This document shows, piece by piece, positions 12,070 through 24,374 of a stretch of 64,000 bases of DNA (positions are counted from its first letter, which is position 1; each line of letters opens with the position of its first letter). The stretch covers positions 3,374,228 to 3,438,227 of the forward strand of contig NW_024468914.1 of the NCBI RefSeq assembly GCF_011745365.1, written 5' to 3'. A model generated the notes under the pieces. It was not told the DNA's origin and did no database searches. It worked only from the letters and a program-made list of their open reading frames with translations. A program made the translations under genes and the position numbers. Origin of the DNA: Cryphonectria parasitica EP155 (lineage: Eukaryota > Ascomycota > Sordariomycetes > Diaporthales > Cryphonectriaceae).

Positions 12070-13890
12070 TCACTGCACATGTTCCTTCTCCTCTGCCCTC
12101 GGGATTCGGACCATTGTCGCCGTAATCAGCGCCCCTACCAGCGCCGCCGCCAGCCCAAACCACCAGATTGCCCTGATACCACTCAGCCCAATCTCCCCCG
12201 TCGGCAGCGTCTCAACCCTCGTGCCGATTGCCCCGCTGACACTGGTCATGACCGCCATGGTGAGATTCTGCACCGTGACCAGCAGGCTTCCCGCCGCGCC
12301 CTGATAGCTCCTCGGCACACTACTCGTAATGAAAATCGCCGCGGCCGCAAAACTCATGTCAGGGCCGAACGTCGCAAGGGCCACGCCTGGCATGGATAGC
12401 GCCCAGTACTTGGACGTTGGGGTTTGCGAGAGGAAGAAGACGGGGCCGAGGCCAAAGGCGATCATGCTGGCGGTGAGAATCACATGAGTGGGCACGACGT
12501 GCAGAGTCTTGGAGACGATGTAGGCGGCGAAGACGCCGACGATGCCGTTGGGGAGGAGGTACAGGGCAGCGGTCAGCGGCGTGGCGTTTTGGTAGCGCTG
12601 CCAGAACTGGATGGCATAGAATTGCCATGCGCCAGCTATGTTCAACGTATTATAAGTATGATATTTGAAATCCTCTTCGAGGGGGGCATTGAAAGAAAAG
12701 AAGAAAAAGAAAGAAAAAGAAGAAAAAAACTCACAGTACGCTCCAAGGCCCAGAAAATACGAAACGAGAAGGGCAGTAAACCCGGGTGTCTGCCAGAGTT
12801 TATTGGGAATCAGCGGGCGAGCGACCCGCTGTTCCAAGAAATAAAAGCCCACAAGCATAAGAACTCCGAGGATAATCGAGGAGTACGTGTATGGATTCCA
12901 GTGCGCCGAGGAACCCTGCGTGAGGCCAAAGACCACCAAGCTACACCCCACAGACGCCAGGGCGGCGCCGGCGTAGTCGAACTGGCGTAATGATGGCGCT
13001 TCAGTATGGAGACTATCCCTGGCTGGCCGCAGGAAAGGGATTGTGAGCTGAGCCGCGAGTGCGCAGACTGCAAGGAAGACCGCCGTGCTGCCAAAGATCC
13101 ACGGGAGGTGCGAGCTCAAGGCCCCAGCCTGCAGACAGCCCAGAAGATACCCGAACGGCGAGCCCGCCGCCATCAGGCTGAAGACTTTTGTCTTGCGGAT
13201 GCCGGGGCTGTACACGCGGCCGAGGATGCTCATGGATGCCGACACGAGCACGCCGACGGCAAGGCCCTGCATCGCTCTCGAGACGAAGAAGAGGATCTTG
13301 AGCCGCGGGCTGATCGCCACAGCCGCCACCACGCTCCACACTGCCTCCCAGAGGAACGCTCCCACCATGAGCGGTTTCGGCGGCGCCAGGTCAGCCAGCG
13401 AACCAGAAATCACGACGGACAAGCCGGCTGCGAGCATAAAAGCACCGATGAGCCACGGGATCTGGGATGGCGGAATGCCCAGCGCGGCGCCGAAAACAGC
13501 TTGTGTTACTGTGACATGGCCAATGAGGAGGGCGAAGACGAGCTGGCCGGCTGTGCAGGTAAGGACGAAGACCACTTCTGCGACCAGGTTCGGGAGCTCA
13601 GGAGGGGCGCCTTGGGCCATGGGGAGGCGAGGACTGCCATGTTCTTGAGCCAGGCCGGCGGGAGAGGGACCACGATTTGCGTGGCTCTGGACGTGGACGA
13701 GTTCGAGAGTTGCGCTGGGGTGAGACTCGTTGATAGTGCTAAGTGCAGACGGAACTTCATGAGGCCCTGCCGGGCTTGAAAGACTTGTGTTTAAAGAAGC
13801 ATGTCTTGTAGCGTCTTTTGTATGGTTATAGCTCGTACTCTTATCCTCCGAAACACTCCATATGCCTGCTGGATGCATAATTGAAGCCAT
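12070..13890 (-). CDS. MFS transporter, DHA2 type related to aminotriazole-resistance exporters, 2 exons
   Basis: Exon 1 is 13890-12735 and exon 2 is 12635-12070, giving 573 residues. The intron (GTGAGT ... CATAG) can also be read through in frame. That would insert about 33 Phe- and Ser-rich residues encoded by its pyrimidine-rich tract, so the spliced form is far more likely. The frame is open upstream of 13890, but without another ATG; the chosen ATG has A at -3 and G at +4. A hydrophilic tail of about 100 residues precedes TM1. The long hydrophobic pattern with a SRAMQGLAVG helix and the RKTKVFS loop is that of ATR1-like DHA2 exporters with up to 14 helices. Substrate unknown. It lies 241 bp upstream of the sulfatase stop codon, in tandem on the same strand. 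Confidence 0.85.
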   Translation of the reverse strand: MASIMHPAGIWSVSEDKSTSYNHTKDATRHASLNTSLSSPAGPHEVPSALSTINESHPSATLELVHVQSHANRGPSPAGLAQEHGSPRLPMAQGAPPELPNLVAEVVFVLTCTAGQLVFALLIGHVTVTQAVFGAALGIPPSQIPWLIGAFMLAAGLSVVISGSLADLAPPKPLMVGAFLWEAVWSVVAAVAISPRLKILFFVSRAMQGLAVGVLVSASMSILGRVYSPGIRKTKVFSLMAAGSPFGYLLGCLQAGALSSHLPWIFGSTAVFLAVCALAAQLTIPFLRPARDSLHTEAPSLRQFDYAGAALASVGCSLVVFGLTQGSSAHWNPYTYSSIILGVLMLVGFYFLEQRVARPLIPNKLWQTPGFTALLVSYFLGLGAYCEFFSSFSFFFFFSFNAPLEEDFKYHTYNTLNIAGAWQFYAIQFWQRYQNATPLTAALYLLPNGIVGVFAAYIVSKTLHVVPTHVILTASMIAFGLGPVFFLSQTPTSKYWALSMPGVALATFGPDMSFAAAAIFITSSVPRSYQGAAGSLLVTVQNLTMAVMTSVSGAIGTRVETLPTGEIGLSGIRAIWWFGLAAALVGALITATMVRIPRAEEKEHVQ

Positions 13891-14131
13891 CGTATCAGGT
13901 ATCCGTTGGATCTGGAACACTTCCTTACTTGCTGCGACTTTGATATGACTTTTAGGAGCACTCGAGACCCTGCTAAGTGCGGGGTGCTTCCGAAGCAACC
14001 AGAGCGAAGATTACGGAGCTTTTCTACGCATCGCTTATGCATAACTTTAGCTTAGCACGTGATTTAATATTATGCCTTGGTCTGAACTCCTTTTGAAGAT
14101 TTCACATTACTATCTTGATTACATTATCTCA

Positions 14132-16104
14132 TTACGTTGTGTCTGTGTACCGCCTGGCCTTCTTCGTGCTCACATCAGTATCCAGCTCAGCGGCAGTAAG
14201 ATCCCGCGCCCGCGCCTCCATCACAGCCAGATCCTCATACACGGCGCCGAAATACGTCCCGTTCCAGCCAATCGTGTCCGCACTAGCAGGCGTCGTCCCG
14301 ACACCGTAGTCAGCCAGGTCCTGGTGCGGGGTGGTCAGCTCCTCCAGAGCCACCGAGTAGTTGGACGAGAAAAAGGGCTCCTCGTTGGCGAGGTTGTACT
14401 GCATCGCACACACGTCAAAGTGCACGCTGGGCAGCGAGGCGTAGAAGAGGTCGTACTTGGGGTCCAGCGCGTCGGCGAGCGACTTGACGGCGCCGTCGGG
14501 ATGGAGCACCGTCCAGGGGGCGCGGCACCCTTGGCCGATGCAGGCCTTGAGCAGCAGCATGAGCCCGTTCATCCTCGTGTGCAGCCGCGCCGCGTCGGCC
14601 GTGCTGTTGGTCTGCAGCGGGCTGAGCTCGTACGGGTCGGCCACGAGGTCGTACAGCTCCGTCTCGCCCGTGCACCAGACTGCGTACATGTAGGTGTAGT
14701 CCTTGGAGATGACCCTGGCGGTCTTGTAGGTGTTGTTGCCTAAAAAGGTGTTGGCGTAGCCGAGGTTTGTGGCCTCGATGATGCCTTGGCCCCAGTATTC
14801 GATGTTGACCGTCTCCACGTACGAAACATCGGTGCCGGAGCTGTTGGTGGAAGAAGTGTCGGCTGCGGTCAAGTACGGGCGCAGGCTGCGGCCGTCCAGG
14901 AAGCTGGGCCATTCGGACTCATCTAGCCCGGCAAAATCGAGCAGCGTGGGGACGATGTCGATGTGGTTGGAGGGCAGGTCCGTGTCCAAGCCTTGCGGCA
15001 CGCCAGGGCCACGGATCGCAAAGGGAACATGCGTATCTTCCTTGTATGGCAGGGTCTTGCCGCAGGGTACGCGGTGGTTCCCGAGATGATAGCCATGGTC
15101 GGCGCTGAAGATGATCACGGTGTTGTTCAGCTCGCCGCTCTGCTCGAGGATGTCCATCAGGTGGTCCACCATCTCGTCTACGGATTTCAACGCTTGGGCT
15201 CGGGCACGCGCGTACTCGTCGACAACCTTGATCACGGCGTCGTTCATCAGAGGCAGCTGGCCGACCCACGAGGGCTTGTTCTGGACGGCTGGGTTGAAGT
15301 TTGGCGTGCGAGGCGCAGTCACATTGGGGAACAAGTCCATATGACGAGCTGCTGGCACGGGCGCCCAGTCTCCTGTTGTGTTGAAGGTAGCATGAGGAGC
15401 AGTAGGGGCGACCATGAGGAACCATGGCTGCCCAGTAGCTGTCTCGTTCGAAATCAACTTTTGGACTCGGTCGACAGCCTTGGCGTGAACAACGTCCTGC
15501 AGATACGACCCGTTGTAGTACCGTGGCGTGGCGCCGTCTACAGAGAAGACGGGCGTGTTATAAGTGTACATCCACGGGTCGAGCATGCCATCAAACCGAT
15601 CCCATCCGGCTGGGGGCGTGTCCCAGTTGTAGATGGCATACCCGTTCATGATCTTGCCGATGAACTCAGACCTGTAGCCAGCGCGCTTGAGGTAGTGAGG
15701 GAGGTAGTAGTCGTTCTCTCCTGATAACTGAAACTTTTGAAAGCTTCCTCCAGGCAGTGACACGTATGTGTTGTTGGTGTTGTGAGCCTGCTGGCCACGA
15801 AGGAGGGCCACCCGTGACGGACAGCATAGTGCCACGGTTGTATAGTGATTATTGAATGTGAAGCCTTGAGAGGATGTATTGTTTAGACGACTTTCTACGG
15901 CCTTTGATCTCCAGAAATACAATACACCTTCTCAATAGATAACTTACCTTGATCAAAAATACGACTACTCACGGCATCGATATAGTCCAGTGACCCCAGC
16001 TCGATATCCTGATCATCTGTCAGCACGAACAGGATATTCGGCTGTTTCGCCTGCACGATGGACGCTGCCAGTGCAGCAGCGAGAGGAACAAATGACAGAT
16101 GCAT
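14132..16104 (-). CDS. Secreted arylsulfatase, 2 exons
   Basis: Exon 1 is 16104-15948 and exon 2 is 15894-14132, giving 639 residues. I chose the acceptor at GCCGTAG because the two nearer AGs give stops. Residues 1-19 are a signal peptide. NILFVLTDDQD (about 23-33) supplies the calcium-binding aspartates. The active-site signature CCPSR is at 76-80, with Cys76 expected to be converted to formylglycine, followed by the basic RG residues. ADHGYHLGNH and the LPYKEDTHVPF segment are the other sulfatase landmarks. Many NxT/NxS sites fit an extracellular glycoprotein. It hydrolyses sulfate esters, as in fungal sulfur scavenging under sulfur limitation. Neurospora ars-1 is of similar length. Natural substrate not known. 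Confidence 0.92.
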
Positions 16105-17749
16105 AGTGAAGGACGGCTAAGTACTTAAAATAGGCTTGGGCTGTGATGACTGTGAGGGCACCTACGACAAAGTCGATCTTGTGTCATGCTCTGAGTGGCG
16201 ACAGAATTTTATATTTATTTGTCCGCAGGACTTACCGCTCTCCTTTTCCATTTTGAGTGATCAACCACATGCATATCACCATCCCTGGCCACCCGGCATC
16301 CGAGAACTTGTCATGGTCAGGCCTCTCTGAGAGGCAAGGCGTATATTATGGCACTATGTGGGCCGATTGCGCCATACTTTGGTATAACGGCTTTGCCAAG
16401 CAGTTTAAAATCAATATGCCTCATTATTGTGCACTTTTTCGCCACGCCAAGCACGACAGTGACTTTGCAAACAGCAGCAGATTCCACTTCAAAGACAAGG
16501 GTATTGCTCTACAATTGTATTCATATCCACAATCGATCAGCAAGTTGACAGTCCTCTATGGTATGTTTCTTTGGATCTGGCCAAGAAAAAAGGTGTTTCT
16601 GCGGAGATCAGGTTCGGTAACTTGCAGATCGGAGGGTCTGCTTCTCAAGAGTAGTACTGTATATACGTAATAAATTGTAAAGACGTTGGCCTTTTTATCA
16701 TTGCGGGTCAGCACTTTTTTTTGTGGAAAGAAAGGAAATTTTGATATGATGACCGTTCCGGTGGAAATGTGCCACCGGCACACGGATGTTATGTTACAGT
16801 TACTATGATACGATGATAAACATGGTTACTTTGAGATAGATGGTTTTGCTTTTTTGGTTCTCTTTCTTTTCTTCTTGCTTTTCATGGGTGAGATCTAGCA
16901 TCGCTCGATGCATGTGGCTATTGATTTCGATGAGCCTGGATGCCCTTGATAAACACGAGTTCAATTTAATTGCTACCACACAATCCAACCTTATTCAGTG
17001 CTGCACGGTCGTTCTACCATCTCCTAGCAAACTTTGGTCCCTTCTTTGAGGTTCCAAGTAACTCAAAATGTACCACAATTGAGTGAAACCCCCAGTATAC
17101 GCATCCAACTTACCTCTCAACGGAGAGACGACCTCGGCAAAGCCAGTAGTAATCCCACAGCACTCTAGTCAGCCCCCGCAGCCACAGCGAAAATACAGCA
17201 GCCACATGTCATGAAAATAGCAAGATGGTTTGCCTAGTATCTCGCAGCGTGATACTTAGATTGTCATGTGCCACGTTTTACAGGCGACAACCGTCGTGAA
17301 GGTGGCAGCGCCTATTCATGGGGTGGCATCTTATGGAGTTTTGACCTAGCCGACCCGAGGTGCCGGTGCTGTTGACACGTGCTCGAGTTCGATACATAGG
17401 TGATCTGGCTTCTCATTGCCAAGTGAATTAGACTCTAGATTTGAGCTCTCCAGATAGCCTGCCATGGTGCTGTCAAATCTAAAGGTTACTAAGTAGGCAG
17501 GACGTCAATTTGGAATCTTGGCCGTCAATAGTCACAGAGGGTAGGCAATGGCTTATCGAGCTTTTGATATGCATTGGTAGTACAGAAAAGAGAATCTCAT
17601 TACATAAAGTCATTCATTATCAATAACACCAGCCCAAGCCCATCCAAACCCCTATTGCCCAGACAACCACGTTTACCAATACATTAGATCATCAACCGTA
17701 CCGCAAACACCATCAGTCAGCCTCCCAGACAATCATCCAGTATCGTCTT
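16105..17749. other. Intergenic between sulfatase start and SMC4 stop
   Basis: 1.65 kb. The part next to 16105 should be the sulfatase promoter and the part next to 17749 the SMC4 3' region. ORFs of up to 137 codons on the plus strand (16257-16670) have no motif or typical composition, and I do not support them. Confidence 0.45.
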
Positions 17750-20700
17750 TTATCTCCAAGGCTGACTAAGCGTGAAGTTGACAGTCTGTGTTGCCCCGAT
17801 GCCCAACTGTTGGTGCTGTTGTGGCTGCGGCCTTCTGCCGATGACATAATCCTGGTTCTCGATCGTGACGGACTTGGTCATATGGCTGACCTTGTACACG
17901 CCGACCAGGCGGGCGGCCAGCTCGAACATGTTATTGCGGAGCGAGATGACGATGAACTGAGCGTTCTTGGTGCGCTCCTTGATGTAATTGGCGACAATCG
18001 AGACCTGCCATGTGATGTTAGTCTCCATGCAATATATGAAAGGAATCTCTTCCAAAGCTTTTGGCGTCATGTAGCAAGGGAGGTACTTACGTTTCTGAAA
18101 TCCAGAGCAGCATCGATCTCGTCCATCACGTACAGCGGTGTCGGCTTGTAGTGATGTAATGCAAAGACCAACGCCAGACTGCTGAGGGTCTTCTCGCCAC
18201 CAGATAGGTTGCTGATATTCTTCCAAGACTTTTTGGGCGGCATGACGCTGAAGAGGATACCTTCGGAGAAAGGGTCCAGGGAGTCGACAAGCTCAAGCTC
18301 TGCGTTGCCACCCATGGTGATCATCTGATACATCTCCTTCAATCGAAGGGAGATCATGCTGAAACCTTCCATGAAACCTTCGAGGCGTAGTCGCCGGAGT
18401 TCATCACACCGCTTCTTGGCGGCATCACGCTGAGTAACAGCTGACTGCAGGTCCGATGAACGAGCTGCATGTTCCTCGACACGGCGACGGTACTCGGCAA
18501 GAACGCCAAGGTCGACGTTGACGTTCTGAGTCTTTTCCTTCAGGACGAGGATCTCGCCCTTTAGTTTCTCCTTGCTCATGTCCTCGAGCTCATCCTTACT
18601 GTATCTGGGCAGCGTCTTCTTCGTTCTGCGGTCTCGGATGATAGTATTGTCAGGCTCCTGCTGCTGCTGCTGCTCCTCCTCTGCCTCCTCCGCAGCATCG
18701 GCATCCGTCATTTCCTCGTCCGAGTCCTCAGCTCCGCCGTCGGCCTCAGCTTGTCCGTCTTCAGGGGCGGCAGCCTCTGCTTCGCCGTTTGTTGTAGGCT
18801 TGGGCGCGCCGGCAGACTCTAGGTCCTCAATATCCTGGAGTCGGAGTTTAGACAGCTTCTCCTCCCAGTCGCGAACCCTCTTCTGGTTCTCAGCAAGCAC
18901 CTTCTGGTTTTCCTCGAGCTTGTTGCGCATCTCGATTTCCATGGCGCGTGTGGCATTGAGCTCAGCCGTCTTCTCGTCCAGCTCAGATTTGAGCTCGGCA
19001 ATCTCTTGCTTCTTGACAGCAAGACCCTCCTGAGCCTCCTCAACGCGTGTCTTGAAGTCCTCGGCCTTGTCGCCAGAGTTCTGGATCTCCTCCTCGAGCT
19101 TCTCGAGATCACGCAGTGCCGCTTCGTGTTCCTTTGTGGCCTTGGCATGGTCTTTGGCGAGCTTGACCTTTTGCTTCTCTGCCTTGGCCTTCTTGACCTC
19201 GGCATTAGAAGTCTCCTCGTTGTGCGATGCGATCTCCGCCTTCAGACCATCGACCTTGGTCCTCTGGGCACGAAGCTTTTCACCACCAACTTGCATGATC
19301 TTGTCCTGGAGCGCCTTGATTTCTTCCTCGACGGTGGCCGTCTCGCCATGCAGCTTTCCGACCTCCTTATTGAGACTCTTGATCTCCTTCTCAAGGGCGG
19401 CGATCCGGCTGTCGTCAGCCTTAGACGGCTGGTGCTCCTTGCCGAGTTCTTTGATGCGTCGCTGGGCATCGGCCAGGTTCTTCGTAGAGCTCTCGATCTC
19501 CAGAGAAATCTTCTGCATCTTGGTCTCCAGCTGGGGGATACGGTTCCTGAGGTCACGCAGACGTGTCTCGCACTCGCGTTGGTAGTCAAGAAATTCTTGG
19601 AACTTCTGTTCGAGGGAGTCACGGTCGCCCTCCAGCTTCTGCACCTGCTCCTTGGTGGTGTCGGCAACGAGCTTCGAGGACATCAAGCCCTTCTTGACCG
19701 TATTGCCACCACCGGACATCGTACCGGACTTGTCGATGAGCTCCCCATTCAGCGTAACCACCCGCCATCTCTTGGCGCCATAGGCAATGCGGTTGGCTTG
19801 GGCAAGGTCTGTGGCGACCAGGGTGTCCTGCAGAGCATGATAGAAGGCCGGCCGGAATCTGTCCTCCTTCGGCTTGACCAGGTCGAAGAGCCGCGGAGCA
19901 TTCTCTGGTGTCTGGATCTCGGAGAGATCCCGAGACCTCAGTTTATCCAGACACATAAAGTTTCCACGGCCCATGTTCGTCTTGCGCAGGTACTCGATGC
20001 ACTGCTGACCTGCCTCCACAGTGTCGGTGACAAAGTTGTCCAGAGCACCACAGGCGGTCGAGATAGCCACGTCATACTTCTGGTCGATAGCGCCCAGATT
20101 TCCGAGGCGCCCGTGGAAGCCGTCGATACGGCCAGACTCCTTCATTCGCATCAGTGCTGTGAGGACATTGCCTTGCGTCTGGGTGGCCGACAGACTGGAC
20201 CGAGCCTCATCCGCCTTTTGCCGAGCATTGGAGACCTTGGAGCGGATCCTGGGCTCTTGCCCGACGAGCTCCTGGATTTCGGACTCGACCTCCTTGGCTT
20301 CTTTTTCCAGCTCGACCTTCTCTTGCTGGCAGGCCTTGAGCTCCTGCTCCTTCTCCGTCCGGCGTGTCTCGATGGAGGCGATCTTGCTTTCCATCTCTTC
20401 GAGGGCAACAGCGCCAGCATTTGCCTTCTCCTTGAGGATGTTCAGCTCACTCTCCGCAACGGCAATGGAGGACTGCTTCTGGTTGATCTTGTCCTGCCAA
20501 GGCTCAAGAGACTTTTGCTTAGCTGCGATCTGGTCCGAGAAGGCCTGTGTCTTTCCCTTTAGGGCTTCACGGATGTTGGCGAGCTCAGCCTCCTCTTCCC
20601 GGATCTGCTGCTCAAGAGTAACAATCTCCTCGGCGCGGCTCTGAATATCTTCGGTGCACTGCTCGATGGTCTCATCGGCATCGACGCTTGTCTTTTCGGC

Positions 20701-22763
20701 ATTGGTGATGGTCTTTTCTAGCTTCTTGCGCTTGTCCATCAAGAACTTGCGCTTCTCATCGAATTTGACGCGTTCCTGCTCGAACTTGGCCATCTCCTTC
20801 AGCAGAGCCTGTGTCTCCTTGTCTTGTACCTCGTATTCCTTGTTGCCTTTGGAGAACTTCTTCTGCAGCTCCTTGATGATGGCCTCGCTGCCATGGTGTT
20901 TCTCGAGTTCTTCGTCCAACTGCGACTGCAGCTGCGCGACGGCCTCCTCCGTGACGACCACGTTGTCGTTGCACTCGCTGATGCAGAGCTGGTAGAGAGC
21001 AGATTGCTTCGTCACCAACTCGTTCTCGTCGCGAATGTAGGCCAGTGCCTTCTCCTTCTTGTCTTCGAGACTGTTCCTCTCCTTCTCGACATGCTGGACA
21101 CGGCCACTCTTCTCCATGCATATCTCGTTGAGCGTCTCGACCTCGGTAGCGGATTCCTCGATTGGTGCCTTGTATTTAGACGTGCCGATGATATCCTCGA
21201 GATACTCGAGTAGGCCATCATCATGCTCATTGGCTGCCTTGGGTTTCATCTGGGCAATCGACTCGACCTCACCCTGGAGAATCAGGAACCGCTTGTGGTC
21301 GAGGTCGACGCCGCGGTCCCTCAACAGGGTCGTTACGGTTGTAAAATTGGATGTCTTGCCGTTGATATAGTAGCTGCTCGAATTGTTCTTGAAAGCCTTG
21401 CGCGAGATATAGAGCTCAGAGTTGGGTATGACTTCGTGTCCGCCGCCGGGCTAGCGAAAGGGAGAGAGGAAAAGTATGTCAGCGGACTAGTCAACGAAGC
21501 TTCGGCGGCTTGGGAAAAACATACATGGTCTAGAACCTCGTGGAAGTGCACAGCAACCTCGCAGTGATCGAGATTTGGGTACTGCGCGGAGTTGTGAATC
21601 AAGGCCGAGAGCTTGCCCTGCCGCATCTTGCTGGCGCGGAAGCCAAAGACGAACAGGAGAGAGTCGATGACATTGGACTTGCCAGAGCCATTGGGGCCAA
21701 CGACAGACGAAAAGGACGCATGGAACGGCCCGACCTCCTGGCGTCCAGCGTAGCTCTTGAAGTTGGTGAGGATCAAATATGTGATGACGAGACGTGGCTT
21801 TGGAGTCGTGTCCTCCACTTGGGGTATGACCATCGTGCGCGACTTGAGCACAATGTCCATCGGCTTGTCCATGACCGCATCCAGCGGCTTGATGGGCTTG
21901 ACGGTGTTGAGCAGTGTGTCCTCGATGGCGCGACGCTGATCATTGCCAACGGCGTCCGTGATGTCGGCCAGCGGTGTCTGGAAGCGATCAGGGTCTGGCG
22001 TTGCGGAAGGCCTTGGCGTCACTATCGGTTTCGCCGATGATGGAGGCTGCAGTTCAGGTGCAGGCGTGGCCCTCGCAGGCGTAGCCCTTACAGAAGCAGG
22101 CGCGGCATGCGTGGGTGTGGGTGTGGGCGATTCAGCCGGAGGGGGAGCAGGCGGCGGAACGCTCTTGCGCTTCCGACCGGGTGCTTTCTTCACAGGCGGC
22201 GCCTCGTCGATGTCCATGGCTGTATCGTCTGGCTTGGCGTTCTCATCCTGTCCCTGGAGCTCATCCTCCTGTTCTTCGATGCTCGGCTGGACACTGGGCT
22301 CCACAGCAGGCGCACTGATGGCCTGTGGCTCGACACTTTCTTCCTTGACCACATTTCTTCGCGGCCTGCCACGCTTGCGTGCCGTCGGGGCAGGAGCAGG
22401 CGCCACTGTCGTCTGATCCGGATCAAGCTGGGTTACGTGAGCGCTGGAGTCGGCAGCGGCAGCGGCAGCGGCAGTGTCTCTTGCGACGCTCTTTCTTGCG
22501 CGACCTGCCCTGCGGCCAGTCGAAGAGCCGGATGGTGGTGTCTCAATCTGCGCAGGCTGCTGTGTGGTGGATCGTCTTGACCTGGCCACAGATGCTCTAC
22601 CGACAGACTTGCGTGGCGCGCTCTTAGCCGGCACAGGTGTGAAGTCATCTTCGCTCTCTTCTGCAGCAGACGGCGAAGGGGAGGCATTGATATCGTCGTC
22701 GGAGTCCTCCTCGATGATTTGTTTTCGCTTTGCCGCAGCTCGTCGGGTCGGTCGCGTCGACAT
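17750..22763 (-). CDS. SMC4: Condensin subunit SMC4 (structural maintenance of chromosomes), 3 exons
   Basis: Exons 22763-21525, 21450-18091 and 18004-17750 join to 1617 residues. Residues 1 to about 320 form a long disordered tail rich in Ala/Pro/Ser and in SP/TP pairs, with an RKRGRPRRN stretch near 129-137. The head follows: Walker A GPNGSGKSN at about 356-364 in the SMC4-typical context 'FGFRASKMRQGKLS'. A long coiled coil follows, then the hinge (glycine-rich, around the FHGRLGNLG and STACGALDNFV segments), the second coiled coil with an acidic Gln/Glu-rich interruption, and the C-terminal head. The latter carries the signature LSGGEKTLSSLA and Walker B YVMDEIDAALD. With SMC2 it forms condensin, which compacts mitotic chromosomes using ATP. 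It is divergent from the ELYS-domain gene with a 498-bp shared upstream region. Confidence 0.97.
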
Positions 22764-23261
22764 GATGGGCGCGCACTTTGTGTGGGTTAGGATGGATGAC
22801 AAGCGGACAAAGCGACCGTGTTGGAATGAAGATATGCAAAGCTGAGAGAAAGAGTGAAGGGAGTTTTGAAGAGGGGGCTGCAGAGATGTTGTTCCTCCGC
22901 AAACTGTGGGTGGGTTGGGTTGGTGGTTGCGCAGCGTGGTTGCTCTGTGGTCCTGTCGAAAACTGGGTTTCACTGTAGTAAACAAAAACACGCGCTAGAC
23001 GAGGGGTGAGAGCTCCACCATGCAAACGTGCGCGTGTCTGGACTGATTCCTGCACACACTCTTATCTGTTAGTATAAGGGCATATAAACCACCCACTGCA
23101 CTAATATGTACGATAAGCTATCGCGATCGCGGACTTGACGAGGGCTGTCCCAACTTTCCTTCAGCCAAATCAATTTCGTGATAGCACTCTTCCTAGTGTT
23201 CCCCAGGCAAAGAGACGCCGACCTCGTCCAAGGACCAATACACAATCCCAACACAATTCAG
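22764..23261. promoter_or_regulatory. Shared upstream region of SMC4 and the ELYS-domain gene
   Basis: The two start codons are 498 bp apart and face away from each other, so this region must contain both promoters. No TATA box stands out, as expected for constitutive or cell-cycle genes. I could not identify a specific cell-cycle element by eye. Confidence 0.6.
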
Positions 23262-24374
23262 ATGGAAGACTATACCCACTTCCACAAGGTCTTTCGACCA
23301 GAGTGGGGATCACCCTACGCAGATGCAGACCTGGCGCGCGACATTGAGACCGTCAGGAAGAGCTTCAATGGCGTCCTCTTCATCGACCGCGTCTTGCGGG
23401 CTCTGGGCATCACCAGGTGTACGTCCTCGCTACCACCAATGTTGCATCCTGTTGCTATTGTTCTTGGCTGTGTGGGCTTAAGCATCTAACTGAGGGCCTC
23501 TCATCTTGTATTTGTACAGCCAAAGCTTATCCGCCCAGAAACGAAAAGGGCATGTATGAACTGCACCAGCAGATTTGCGACAGCAGATCCGTGGTCCACC
23601 AGAAGCTCTCCGTCTTCTACTATCTCCTGCTCGACCTCGACAGCTCACAGAGCCGCGCCAGCCATGCCGAGAATTTTGCATACCAGTTCGGCGTACCAGA
23701 AAAGTACAAGCTGTTCATGAAGGGCCTCTGGCTGTTGGACCGTGGGGAGTTTCAGGTGCGATCTCCCTCTCTCTCCCATATCCGCTTGACTGCAAGTCGA
23801 CCCTGTGATGGCGCTGCCGCTGACACGTCCTCGTCTACTACAGGTGGCCCTTGAGTACCTCGCACATCCTTCCCTGGTCCCCGAGTTCGCAGACGACATC
23901 ATCACGGTCTTTGTGCAAAAAGCCAAGGATGACGACTACAGCCTTGCCCTCTCGTACTACCACGCCGTCCAGCCTGTCCTGACCAGCTCCACGGCCCTGT
24001 CACATCTTTTCGAGGCCATGGCGAGGACGAGCCTGACGGAGGCGTTCTACTTTTCTCGTACAAAGCCAGAGCCGACAAGACATCTGCTGTTTGAGCAGCT
24101 TATTGCGTCTGTACTGGGCGGTGCGAGGTCTGGCATCGCCGCGAGAGCCACCGAGCTGGTGAGCCTGCCGCTCGACGGCGCCGAGGAGCAGTGGTTCCAG
24201 GACTACCTTACAACGGGCAACGGTCGCAGGCTGAACAACGCAAAGGACACGGTGCTCATGCGACGGGTGGTGACGGGCCGGCATGCTGAGTCAATGAACG
24301 ACAAGAGCCTGGGCAGCCAGTGGGGGGCCGTCCTGGGAGGTTTCAAGAGCGGCATGGGTGGTCGGGTGTCATAG
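23262..24374 (+). CDS. ELYS-domain nuclear pore assembly protein, 3 exons
   Basis: Exons 23262-23418, 23520-23755 and 23844-24374 join to 307 residues. The first donor is GTACGT after 'AGGT'; this choice keeps the frame into [11 protein letters not shown]. The alpha-helical sequence with LLDLDSS, '[14 protein letters not shown]' and LEYLAHPSL matches the fungal ELYS-like nuclear pore assembly domain, of which fission yeast Ely5 is the best-known short member. Animal ELYS is much longer and adds a beta-propeller and AT-hooks; the fungal version is only the helical domain. It would sit with the Nup107-120 (Y) complex at the nuclear envelope. No membrane segment or DNA-binding motif is visible. 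Family call is good, detailed role is by analogy. Confidence 0.8.

Noticed and set aside
12636..12734. Read-through of the DHA2 intron as coding sequence
   Set aside because: It is in frame, but encodes a Phe/Ser-rich pyrimidine tract in the middle of a membrane helix. Standard GTGAGT and TAG splice sites bound it.
13006..13779. 257-codon ORF on the plus strand
   Set aside because: Antisense to the DHA2 transporter, with a Glu/Arg/His-rich pattern and no domain.
14963..15724. 253-codon ORF on the plus strand
   Set aside because: Antisense to the sulfatase gene, whose frame carries the CCPSR signature.
19006..20562. 518-codon ORF on the plus strand
   Set aside because: It is antisense to the SMC4 coiled coil. 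Its Leu-rich composition is what the reverse complement of Glu/Lys/Gln codons gives, and the minus strand is clearly the real gene.
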